Assembly (NCBI GenBank): GCA_965248805.1
Contig: CBDFKJ010000007.1
Span: 434,001 to 498,000, forward strand
Direction of reading: 5' to 3'
DNA length: 64,000 bases
DNA from: CBDFKJ01 sp965248805
GTDB lineage: Bacteria > Pseudomonadota > Alphaproteobacteria > UBA6615
The notes below the pieces were generated by a model. The model searched no databases. It saw only the letters and a program-made list of their open reading frames with translations, and was not told where the DNA came from. The position numbers were made by a program, and so were the translations under genes. Shown here piece after piece: positions 26,939-34,915 of this stretch; the first letter of the stretch is position 1; each line of letters opens with the position of its first letter.

Positions 26939-28488
26939 GTCGCCAGGTGATAACCGGGTTCGGTGACGAGCGAGCCGTCCTTGCCGAACACCGGTGACGT
27001 GACGATGGCGGCGAGCACGGGGAGCGCCGGATCCGGCGTCGCCAGCAGGTTCTTGAGCAGGACCGCCGGCGGGTGTGTCGGCACCAGGTCGCCGCTGCGC
27101 GAGGTGCGCCGCCAGTCGGCGAGCTGGGCGAGCGCATGACGCAGGCGGTCCTCGGTCATGGCGTGGGCGATCGGCCGGCCCTCGTCGTCGCGCTCGACCC
27201 AGGATGGACGTCCGCCGCAGCGATAGAACCAGGGCGGGGTGTTGGCGGCCTTGAGCAGATCCCAGCCGCGCGCCGTGAGCCGGGCCAGATCGCCGTCGTC
27301 GGCGCGCATCCGGGTGGTCGGCGCGTCCGGTGCGGTAAACCCGACCGGCCGGTGGCCACCGACTTCCGATTCGGCGGCCGCCGGCGCGTCCGCCTCGAGT
27401 ATCGGCGCGGGCGTCCATTCGGCAGCCGCTTCGACGGTCTTGCGAACGGCGTCGGGACCGGCGCGGCGAAGCAGGTCGTTGAAGTCCTCGCCCGCCCGGT
27501 CGGGTATGGCGATCCAGACCTGCCGTCCCTCGGCGGCATGGCGTTGGGCGGCCCGCCGGGCGGCGCGGATGCCGGCGCCTTCACCGTCATTGTCGGCGAG
27601 GATGACGACGCGCACGACCTCGGGTGGGAGCGCGACGTGGACGAGATTGCCGGCCGCGAGCGCCGCCCAGACCGGCAGTCCAGGACAGGCTTCTGTAATG
27701 CTGAGCCCGGTCTCGATGCCTTCGGCGAGGCCGAGCACACCGCGTTCGCCTAGGGGCGTCAGACGCACTGCGCCGCCCGCGACGGGCCCCAGCATCATGC
27801 GAGGCTTCGGCACGTCGGCCTTGCCTGTGCCGTCCGACGCGGGATAGGTGCGGTGGATCCCGATAGCCCGGCAGCCGGCATTACGGACAAAGGCGACGAG
27901 TGCCGGGTAGCCGGTGCGCGTGTCCCAATAGGTCAGATCGGAGTGGAACCTGAGTTCGGGCGTGTCGGGCACGGCGAGGCCGCGGGCCGCGAGGTAGGTC
28001 TCAGCCGGGCTGTCGGCGAGCGCCCGGCAGCCGGAGACGATGATCTCGATCTCGCGGCGGGCGTTCTCCTTGCTGCGCGTCTCCGGCGCGGTCTCGGATG
28101 CGGACCCGGCGCCGTCCTTCGGCGCGGTGGGCGCCGCGATGCGTACCGGTGCGGTGCCGGCGAGTTCGGCGGCATAGGCGAACAGCGCGCGGCCCGAGAG
28201 GCCGGTCGCGTGCTCCAGCGCGCTCAGCGGACCGCCGCCCTCGTTGCCGTCGAAGTCGATCCAGTCGCCGGCGTGCGGGCCCTTGAGCGTAATGACGCAG
28301 GAGCCGTTCTTGCGCGGCGCATCGCCGCTGATGTTGGCGAGCCGCCACTCGTCGCCGTTGCGCCGGCCGTCCGGGAAGTGCCGCGGCACCCAGTGCTCGG
28401 TGCCGTCACGGAGCCGGGTGACGATCTCGTCGAGATCGTAGCGTTCGCGCTCGGCGCCGAGAGGGCGGACTTCGTTGAGGTCAATCAA
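26905..28488 (-). CDS. Phage Toprim-domain primase/helicase-type protein, 3' truncated
   Basis: 527 residues as an open frame; the last dozen or so (after EPGYH) are probably foreign sequence past the rearrangement. The N-terminal part (about 1-90) has IDFDGNEGGGPLSALEHATG, typical of phage primase zinc/DUF7146-like segments. A Toprim core follows with LAEGIETGLS (catalytic Glu) and VVILADNDGEGAG (DxD). Toprim primases start lagging strands. Its start overlaps the helicase fragment stop by 8 bases, indicating a former phage replication operon. Confidence 0.75.
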   Translation of the reverse strand: MIDLNEVRPLGAERERYDLDEIVTRLRDGTEHWVPRHFPDGRRNGDEWRLANISGDAPRKNGSCVITLKGPHAGDWIDFDGNEGGGPLSALEHATGLSGRALFAYAAELAGTAPVRIAAPTAPKDGAGSASETAPETRSKENARREIEIIVSGCRALADSPAETYLAARGLAVPDTPELRFHSDLTYWDTRTGYPALVAFVRNAGCRAIGIHRTYPASDGTGKADVPKPRMMLGPVAGGAVRLTPLGERGVLGLAEGIETGLSITEACPGLPVWAALAAGNLVHVALPPEVVRVVILADNDGEGAGIRAARRAAQRHAAEGRQVWIAIPDRAGEDFNDLLRRAGPDAVRKTVEAAAEWTPAPILEADAPAAAESEVGGHRPVGFTAPDAPTTRMRADDGDLARLTARGWDLLKAANTPPWFYRCGGRPSWVERDDEGRPIAHAMTEDRLRHALAQLADWRRTSRSGDLVPTHPPAVLLKNLLATPDPALPVLAAIVTSPVFGKDGSLVTEPGYHLATPYSSRRRAGA

Positions 28489-29501
28489 GGATCACGAGCC
28501 CCTGCTCGGCGCGCGTGATCGCGGTGCAGAGCCAGCGGGCGCGGTCCTCGGGCGTGCGCCCGAGACCGTCGTCGTAAACCAGGACATTACCCCACTGGCT
28601 ACCCTGGCTCTTGTGACAAGTGACGGCCCAGCCCCAGACCGCCTCGATCAGGCCGCGCTTCTTGTAGTGGTCGCGGCGATGGCGGCCGCGGTCCTCAGCG
28701 ACGTGGTCGTCGAAATACCCCTTGTAGAGATAGTGGCGTTCGGGCCTGTCCTCGCTGCCGCCGACGATGTCGCCGTCCTCGGTACGGATGGTGGCGCAGA
28801 AGCTGAGCTCGTTCTCGTCACGGACATCGCCGAGGGTGAGGAACATGCCGTTGACGATACCGAGATCGTTGCGGTTCTTGAGACAGATGATCTTCTCGGG
28901 CGTGCCGTCGCGAATCTCGCCCGTGGGGTAGACTCTCTCGAAACCGGCGGCGCGCTTCATGGCGTTGTTGAGCTGCAGGCGGGTAGCGTTCCTCCCGCAG
29001 ATCACCTGGCCGCCGCGCAGCATCTGCTCGGGCGCCACATCGCTCCGCCGCATCTTCCAGACGAAGGTGTCGTGCGCGCCGTAGGGGATGGGCCGGCCCT
29101 CGCGGGCCATGGTGGCAAGGCGAATGACGGCGCTGTCGCCGGCCTGACGGTGGATCTCGGTCAGCATCACGTCGGGCTCGGCCTCGGTGAAGGCGCCCTG
29201 ACCGTCGATCGGCGGCAGCTGGCCGGGGTCGCCCAGCACCAGGATCGGTCTGCCGAAGGCCAAGAGGTCGCGGGCCATGTCGTGACCGACCATGGAGACC
29301 CCGTCGAGGACGATAAGCTTGGCGTCGCGGACGGCCGATTGCTCGTTGAGGACGAACCGGGGCTTGTGGGCGTCGTCGAGGCGGAGTTCCAGGCTGCGCA
29401 ATCTCGATTCCTCGAGGAGCCGCGTGGTGGACTCGATCCCGCTCAGCCTGGCCTTGATCTCGGCGATGTCCTTCCTGACCTTCTCGATCTCGGCCTCGGT
29501 C
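28481..29501 (-). pseudogene. RecD-like AAA helicase, N-terminus lost at an IS3 junction
   Basis: The remaining 340 residues hold a coiled-coil linker (TEAEIEKVRKDIAEIKARL), then VLNEQSAVRDAKLIVLDGVSMV. This is Walker B with Gly where Glu is normal (DGVSMV). Next come LVLGDPGQLPPI, the GNVLVYDDG region and the C-terminal UvrD-like motif CHKSQGSQW and TAITRAEQGL. Walker A and everything upstream are missing because sequence identity to IS3 starts at 29502. The loss of the Walker B Glu may predate truncation. Confidence 0.75.
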
Positions 29502-30693
29502 GGCGATACGGCGCGTGCAGCAACCAGCAGCGAGGTCACGGACCTTCGCCAGGAGGCGCGGCAGCTGAAGGAAGTCGTCGCCGAGCAGGCCTTGGAACTG
29601 CGGCTGCTCAAAAAAAGCATGATAGCGGATGGGGGAGAATGAGATACCCGGCCACCGAGAAACTGGAAATCATCCGCCTGGTCGAGCAATCCCGTCTGCC
29701 GGTACGCCGAACGCTGGACAAGCTCGGTATCCTGCCCGCGCGATTTTACCGATGGTACGACCGCTACCAGAGCGGCGGGTACGAGGCACTGAAAGACAGA
29801 CCACCCAGGCCGAAGCAGGTCTGGAACCGTATCCCGGATGATGTTCGGGGGCGGGTCTTACGACTGGCCCTGGACGCGCCTGAACTGTCGCCACGTGAGC
29901 TGGCGACGCGCTTTATCGACACCGAAGGCTATTTTGTCTCAGAAGCTTCGGTCTACCGGCTGCTCAAGGCACACGAGCTGATCACCAGTCCAGCCTTCGT
30001 TGTGATCAAGGCCGCCGCCGAGTTCAAGGACAAGACCGTCAGGCCCAATCAGCTGTGGCAGACAGACTTCACCTACCTCAAGGTCATCGGTTGGGGCTGG
30101 TTCTATCTCTCGACCATCCTCGACGACTTCTCGCGCTATATCATCGCCTGGAAACTCTGCACGACGATGCGGACCGAAGACGTCACCGACACGCTGGAAC
30201 TGGCGCTCAAGGCATCAGGCTGCGATCAGGCGAAGGTCGCCCATAGGCCACGGCTGTTGTCCGACAACGGATCCAGCTATATCTCCGGCGACTTGGCCGA
30301 ATGGCTCGATGATCAGAGCATGGAGCATGTCCGTGGCGCCCCTTACCATCCCCAGACCCAGGGCAAGATCGAGCGCTGGCACCAGACCCTCAAGAACCGC
30401 ATCCTGCTGGAGAACTATTATCTGCCCGGTGATCTCGAAGCCCAGCTCGGCGCCTTCGTCGAGCACTACAACCACCGGCGCTACCACGAGAGCTTGAATA
30501 ACCTCACGCCCGCCGATGTCTACTTCGGGCGCGGCCAAACCATCCTGCTGGAAAGGGAAAGGATCAAACGAAAGACCATCGACCACCGGCGCTTGCAACA
30601 TCGCGACGCCGCTGCCTAAAATTATCAACCAGGTGAGCCAGAGCCTCCGTCATTCTAGGCCCCATCCTGTCTCAAATCATCTGACGACGGACA
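29502..30693 (+). mobile_element. IS3-family element, 5'-deleted copy
   Basis: Nearly identical to 53942-55133. It lacks the first 313 bases of the complete copy, including the left inverted repeat and the start of orfA. The right end (...GACGACGGACA) is intact. The deletion breakpoint is fused to the helicase gene. Confidence 0.9.
29639..30619 (+). CDS. IS3-family transposase OrfB (copy 1)
   Basis: 326 residues. An N-terminal HTH region is followed by an rve integrase core with the catalytic triad: Asp in WQTDFTYLKV, Asp in LLSDNGSSY and Glu in GKIERWHQTLKN. It differs from copy 2 by Arg instead of Cys right after the catalytic Glu, and by one residue near the end. OrfA is truncated here, so normal OrfAB frameshift fusion cannot occur and the copy is probably immobile by itself. 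Confidence 0.9.
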   Translation: MRYPATEKLEIIRLVEQSRLPVRRTLDKLGILPARFYRWYDRYQSGGYEALKDRPPRPKQVWNRIPDDVRGRVLRLALDAPELSPRELATRFIDTEGYFVSEASVYRLLKAHELITSPAFVVIKAAAEFKDKTVRPNQLWQTDFTYLKVIGWGWFYLSTILDDFSRYIIAWKLCTTMRTEDVTDTLELALKASGCDQAKVAHRPRLLSDNGSSYISGDLAEWLDDQSMEHVRGAPYHPQTQGKIERWHQTLKNRILLENYYLPGDLEAQLGAFVEHYNHRRYHESLNNLTPADVYFGRGQTILLERERIKRKTIDHRRLQHRDAAA

Positions 30694-30718
30694 GTTGACA
30701 CGGGTCGCAAACCTCCGC

Positions 30719-30746
30719 TTGCCACTTATCCCAAAAATGATATATT
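30719..30746 (+). promoter_or_regulatory. Promoter of the RelE-type toxin-antitoxin pair
   Basis: TTGCCA (30719-30724), 16 bases, TATATT (30741-30746). Transcription would begin about at the toxin ATG (30753), predicting a leaderless or near-leaderless message. Confidence 0.5.
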
Positions 30747-30752
30747 CAGCCG

Positions 30753-31079
30753 ATGAGATGGCGCGTCGAGATTCTCAACCAGACCGTTCTGGAAGAGCTT
30801 GACGCCCTTCCGTCGGACATGCGGGCCAAGCTCGACCACATCGTCCGCCTGGTCGAGGAGCTCGGCCTGCATCAGGTTCGCGCCCCCTACGTCAAGCCTC
30901 TCCGAGACAAGCTCTGGGAGATGCGTGTCACTGGTCGCGACGGGATCGCCCGCGCCATCTACGTGACCGCGACGGGTCGCCGTATCGTCATCCTGCACGC
31001 GTTTCGCAAGAAGAGCCGGAAGACGCCACAGGCGGCGATTCGCACCGCCTTGACCCGAAAGCGAGAATTGGAACCATGA
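30753..31079 (+). CDS. RelE/HigB-type toxin (phage Gp49-like)
   Basis: 108 residues with the Gp49-like pattern LDALPSDMRAKLDHIVRLVE, then YVKPLRDKLWEMRVTGRDGI and RIVILHAFRKKSRKTP. Lys/Arg residues in the last segment are typical of ribosome-dependent mRNA interferases. The toxin gene comes first and overlaps the antitoxin by 4 bases (ATGA), as in higBA-type modules. It sits between an IS3 remnant and prophage head genes. Confidence 0.82.
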   Translation: MRWRVEILNQTVLEELDALPSDMRAKLDHIVRLVEELGLHQVRAPYVKPLRDKLWEMRVTGRDGIARAIYVTATGRRIVILHAFRKKSRKTPQAAIRTALTRKRELEP

Positions 31080-31354
31080 CCATTCCCTATACCGAACTCC
31101 GGAAGAGATGGAAGAAGGACCCCGAATTCCGAAAGGAGTTCGAGGCTCTGAGGCCCGAGTTCAAACTGGCGCGAGACCTCATCGAGGCACGCATCAAGGC
31201 CGGATTGAGCCAGAGCGAGGTCGCGGCACGGATGGGGACGAGCCAACCCACCGTGGCGCGTCTGGAAAGCGGTCACAAACCATCGCTGAAGAGTTTGGAG
31301 CGCTACGCCGAGGCCGTCGGCATGAAGCTGGAGATCAACCTCGTCAACGATTGA
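31076..31354 (+). CDS. XRE-family antitoxin
   Basis: 92 residues. A helix-turn-helix near residues 43-65 (GLSQSEVAARMGTSQPTVARLE) is followed by SLKSLERYAEAVG, the usual continuation. The N-terminal helix (KDPEFRKEFEAL) likely wraps the toxin. It should neutralise the preceding toxin and repress the promoter at 30719. The stop TGA (31352-31354) abuts the minus-strand end of the DUF6441 fragment. Confidence 0.82.
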   Translation: MTIPYTELRKRWKKDPEFRKEFEALRPEFKLARDLIEARIKAGLSQSEVAARMGTSQPTVARLESGHKPSLKSLERYAEAVGMKLEINLVND

Positions 31355-31545
31355 TCAACCCGCCCGCACCCGGCGGCGGATCAAGCCCGGCAGCCTGCGG
31401 GTCCATCTCTCCGCCGCCCGGGCGAGATTCAGCCGTTTGGCGATCCTGACCTATCGCACTCGCACGAACATCACCACGGTGACGATGCCCTGGCGGTAGC
31501 CTCCCGACTTGGTGCGCCCGCCGCCCTTGGCGCGCCGGCCGACCC
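31355..31545 (-). pseudogene. C-terminal piece of DUF6441 phage protein, inverted, with in-frame TAG
   Basis: On the minus strand the frame reads GRRAKGGGRTKSGGYRQG, IVTVVMFVRVR, a TAG at 31451-31453, then VRIAKRLNLARAAERW and RRLPGLIRRRVRAG before TGA at 31355. This matches my recollection of the DUF6441 C-terminus (VVMF...VRLRKRL...RW...LPGLI). The matching N-terminal part lies on the opposite strand at 31861-32312. Inverting about 31546-32312 rejoins them at an ACCGG microhomology. The TAG probably replaces CAG (Gln). Confidence 0.65.
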
Positions 31546-31548
31546 GTC

Positions 31549-31864
31549 CGGTCGCCGACGCGGTCGATGAGTGCTTCCGGCATCTCGGACGCGAGGCTGT
31601 GTACACACCGGAGAGCGATGAACCACGCACCGTCCGTGTGATCGCTAAGCGTCCCGACGAGATCGTCGGCTTCGACGAGACCCGCGTCCACGCCGAGACG
31701 ACGATGTTGGATGTGCGGGTCTCGGAGATAGCTGAGCCGCGGCCCGGTGACCGGCTGGACATCGATGGCGAGGCCTTCGTGTCGTCCAGGGCGAGCCGGT
31801 ACGCGATACGGAACGGCTGATCTGGACGCTGGAGGCCTACCCGGCGGGGACATGTCCCGCATGA
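31549..31864 (+). pseudogene. Phage head-tail joining protein (gpFII-like), frameshifted
   Basis: The frame reads ADAVDECFRHLGREAVYTP, RTVRVIAKRPDEIVGF and DVRVSEIAEPRPGDRLDIDG. A shift near 31783 is needed to continue as VVQGEPVRDTERLIWTLEAY and stop at 31862-31864. The order and wording match lambda FII-type attachment proteins. Only a few N-terminal residues seem lost at the inversion breakpoint. The corrected stop overlaps the DUF6441 start as ATGA, so the original coupling is still visible. Confidence 0.6.
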
Positions 31865-32364
31865 AGCTTACCGCGACCGTGGTTGGCTCGCTCGAGGCCG
31901 ACATGCAGGCGGAACTCCGCCGCATCGAGCGCACGGTGCCGGACGGCGTCAAGGCCACCGGCGACGGCCTCAAGGGGTCGTTGCGCAAGCAGGTGATCGC
32001 GGCCGGCCTCCGCGCCCGGCTGTCCCGCACTTGGCGCGGCAGGACCTGTGCCAACAAAGGCCATGACGCCGCGAGCCTGAACTGGTCCAAGGCGCCTCAG
32101 ATCGCGCGCGCCTTCGACGAGGGTGCCGTGATCAAGGGTAAGGGCGGGCGCTGGCTCGCCATTCCGACGCCGGCAGCACCGAAGCGCGGTGTCGGCGGCA
32201 AACGCATCACTCCCGCCACCTTCCCGACCGCCCGTCACGGGCCGCTGCGCATGGTCAGGCGACGCGGCCGCTCCGCGCTGCTGGTGGTCGACGGCGTGCG
32301 GGTGAGCGCCCAGAAGCGCACCGGCCGGGGCGGCATCAGCGCCATGCGCTCGAGCCGTCCGTAG
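31861..32364 (+). pseudogene. N-terminal part of DUF6441 phage protein
   Basis: From ATG 31861 the frame reads MKLTATVVGSLEADMQAEL, then LSRTWRGRTCAN, LNWSKAPQIARAFDEGAVI and WLAIPTPAAPKRGVGGKRI, as in DUF6441 proteins of alphaproteobacterial phages. True similarity stops at about 32312 (VRVSAQKRTG). The last 17 codons are antisense of a capsid gene. The missing C-terminus is on the other strand at 31355-31545. Confidence 0.65.
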
Positions 32365-32444
32365 CTGAGGGGCAGGATGTTGATGGCCGCGGTCAGCGCC
32401 GTCACGTGGAAGGCGGGGGTGTCGAAGGGATTGTTCATGGGCAT
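32311..32444 (-). pseudogene. 5' fragment of phage major capsid protein E-type gene
   Basis: About 44 residues: MPMNNPFDTPAFHVTALTAA, INILPLSYGRLERM and ALMPPRPVRF. This start is characteristic of the lambda gpE-like capsid family as used by Mu-like alphaproteobacterial phages. Coding sequence ends at the inversion breakpoint near 32312. It lies 80 bases after the decoration protein on the same strand, the normal head-gene order. The remainder of the capsid gene is not in the window. Confidence 0.55.
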
Positions 32445-32523
32445 GGGTTAGCTCCTCCGGCGCCGGCGCAGCCGGGCCGATCAGTCAGATGTTGCGGTTT
32501 AGATGGCGGGCTGGGGGTGGGGC

Positions 32524-32845
32524 TCAGGCGGCCTTGCGGACGAGGATGCCGCGGGCCTCGAGATCGGCGAGCGCTCCGTTCTTCTGTCCCTCGGTGATAC
32601 CGATGGGCCAGACGATCGCCCGATCGGCGAGAATGGCATCGCGCAGGATCGCCGTGACCTCGACATCGACCCCGTCAGGCGCAGTGACGTCGAAGGCAGC
32701 GATGCCGATGGCCTGGGAGGACCCGTCGAGCGCTGCGGGATCGAGGGCCACGACCTTGTCGTCGCCGGTGACCTCGATGGTGAAGCCATCGCCGGCAACA
32801 AAGTCGGTGGCCCCGTCGGCGAAGGTGATTGAGCCACGCAGTGCC
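32524..32845 (-). pseudogene. Phage head decoration protein, C-terminal part
   Basis: About 105 residues from ALRGSITFADGATDFVAGDG to GITEGQKNGALADLEARGIL, ending VRKAA. This is the head decoration (HDPD/gpD-like) pattern. The N-terminus has been replaced by a DNA methylase fragment at a join near 32840-32850, so the open frame is chimeric. The capsid start follows downstream. Confidence 0.55.
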
Positions 32846-33253
32846 GTCGTCCCGGAGAACCCGGCGCACCGCCCGAAACACCTCGACCAGGTGCTCGACG
32901 TAAAGGTCGGGATCGGGATCGAGCCCGAGGCAACTGAGCCAGGCGCCGCACCTGCCGCACCAGGCGCCGGCCGCGTGCTTCTGATGGTTGCCGTTGAAGC
33001 GGCGCGAGCACGCGCCGTAGCAACGGTCCGTGGTCCGGCTCTTGCCGGCGAGCGTCGTCTCGCGCTCGTCATGGGCCTCCGACCATTCGCCCCATTCGTG
33101 ATCGCAGGCCGGGTCGCCGCCCCAGACCGACGGCGGGACGCGGTAGTCGCGGAGCGAGTAGTAGGGCGGGCTCGTGACCACGCAGTGGACCGAGCCCTCC
33201 GGCAGCTCGCGCAGCCGCTCGCGGCAGTCGCCGATGAGAATACTGACGCTCAC
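32845..33253 (-). pseudogene. Phage DNA methylase, N-terminal part
   Basis: About 136 residues: MSVSILIGDCRERLRELPEG, then HCVVTSPPYYSLRDY, the TSPPY catalytic motif of N4/N6 amino-methyltransferases. Two CxxC-like pairs follow (CGRCGAWLSC), then YVEHLVEVFRAVRRVLRDDG. The SAM-binding C-terminal region is absent because the frame runs into the decoration protein. Between this and the IS1182 copy (33254-33466) only a 17-codon frame and GGTTACC-type motifs were seen. Confidence 0.65.
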
Positions 33254-33493
33254 AGGCCGGCGCTGAGCGAGATCGCGTGCAGAATGAGTTGCGGCTGGGT
33301 CATGGGACCCCCGTCATGAAGAAGCCGCCCGCGCCCAAGCGCGCAGGACGGCCGATGTCGATGTCCGGTGTCGTGGCGGCCCGCAGTGCCGGCCGATGCC
33401 GATGAGGCCGCTCCGGCGCGCGCCCGATCCGTGGTAACCCAGGTGGGAACCAAGAACTTTGGTTACCAGCCCGGTGATGAAGTCGCGCTTTGA

Positions 33494-34852
33494 TCAATCG
33501 GTTTCGGGGGCGACGATGATGATGATAACGAGCATGGCTGGTTTGCCTTCGATGTTCGCCACGATGGCGATCGCCAGGGCAGCATCGAACTGAATAACGA
33601 ACAAAAGGGTGCTCTTTGCACTCGCAGCCTCCCTCGGCGTGCCTGATCCGAACAGCGCGCGCATCAGAATGCCGAGATTGAACCCGGCGACATGGATCAG
33701 GTAGCGTTTGTGGACGTTCTCGCGCGCCCGCAGCAACGCGCGGCGCATGCCGCCACGGTCGAGGACATGGGCGAAGCTGCGCTCGACCATCTCACCGCGC
33801 CTGCGCATGGCGTTCCGCGCGACGCCGGACTTCAATCGCGCCCGGTTGGCGTAGACAGCCTGACGTGCCGCCTGGTCGCCATGCCAGCGCAGATAGCCGT
33901 TGGCGGGCTCCGGCTCGGAGATCCGCGTTTTCCAGACGCCGCCGTCGAGGTCTTTCAGCCCCTCGCGTGAATGATAGCCCTTGTCGCCAACGAGACTGCA
34001 GGGCTCTGCCCGTGTTGGAGCCAGGCCGACCTCGGCGAGGTTGCGCGCGGCCGCCTCCAGCGTCCCAGGCAAAGTCGTCGTGTCGCCTTCATCGGCTGGA
34101 TAGATCGGTGCCGCAACGATGACGCCGGTGTCGAGATCGACCGCGTGCTCGGGCTTGTAGGCCAGATGCGTGGTGCCGTCCTTCATCCGCGCGATCTTCG
34201 CATCAGGATCGGTCGGGCTCGTCCAATCCTTGTTCGAAAGCTTCTTGCCCTTCCGCCGGCGATCGAGCCGGACGAGGTCGTCGATCGTCGGCGTTTCGAC
34301 GCCACTCTCCTTCGCCATTTGCGTCAGCATCTCGCGATAGGTCTCGCCGCTATCGCGCCGCACGATGGCTCGCAGGGCGGCGTTGGCTTCCATCGTCGAG
34401 CCGTCGACGCCGATCCGCTCGCCCTTCACCAGACCGCGCGCGGCGACGAGAGCCAGAACCCAGTCGAAAACCTTTTCATGGACCTCGTGCGGCAGCCGGC
34501 CGCGCGTCTTCGACAACCAGGAATGATCGGGAACCTTGTCCCGGTTCGCCAACCGCAGAAACGCGCGAAGCGACAGCGAATCCGAACAGCGCCAAGCGAT
34601 GCCGCGCTCGCTGCCGATGCCCTCGAAATAGCCGATCATGTGCATCCGGAAATAACGCCCCGGCGGCAGCGAAGGAGCCCCCATCCGAGGTGCGTAGTAT
34701 GGCTTGCACGTCGCCTCCACGAAGCCGTCAAAGCCAGACTCGGTCAGCAACTCATGCAGCCGGTCGAAAAACGCGTGTCCAGGCGAACGCGGCATCTCCG
34801 CCCATGTCACCACGAGGTCACCCTGAACCTCGCTCTGTCGTCTCAATGCCAT
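33494..34852 (-). CDS. IS1182-family transposase (copy A)
   Basis: 452 residues. The N-terminal DUF772-like domain has YFRMHMIGYFEGIGSERGIA. The DDE core carries Asp in IGVDGSTMEANA, Asp in LVGDKGYHSRE and Glu in RRRGEMVERSFAHV. A hydrophobic C-terminus (LVIIIIVAPETD) follows. The gene is intact although the element's end is interrupted by IS256-1. Confidence 0.92.
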   Translation of the reverse strand: MALRRQSEVQGDLVVTWAEMPRSPGHAFFDRLHELLTESGFDGFVEATCKPYYAPRMGAPSLPPGRYFRMHMIGYFEGIGSERGIAWRCSDSLSLRAFLRLANRDKVPDHSWLSKTRGRLPHEVHEKVFDWVLALVAARGLVKGERIGVDGSTMEANAALRAIVRRDSGETYREMLTQMAKESGVETPTIDDLVRLDRRRKGKKLSNKDWTSPTDPDAKIARMKDGTTHLAYKPEHAVDLDTGVIVAAPIYPADEGDTTTLPGTLEAAARNLAEVGLAPTRAEPCSLVGDKGYHSREGLKDLDGGVWKTRISEPEPANGYLRWHGDQAARQAVYANRARLKSGVARNAMRRRGEMVERSFAHVLDRGGMRRALLRARENVHKRYLIHVAGFNLGILMRALFGSGTPREAASAKSTLLFVIQFDAALAIAIVANIEGKPAMLVIIIIVAPETD

Positions 34853-34915
34853 CGCACGACGCCCGTCTAAATCTCTATGTTCAGACAGAATCAGACACGC
34901 CGGACTTCGTCAACG

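Noticed and set aside
28475..30619. 714-residue plus-strand open frame
   Set aside because: Its first half is antisense to the helicase fragment. Only the IS3 OrfB part from 29639 is real.
31451..31762. RelE-like toxin on the minus strand (KSGGYR motif)
   Set aside because: The KSGGYR string suggested a toxin, but the following VVMF and LPGLI segments fit the DUF6441 C-terminus better.
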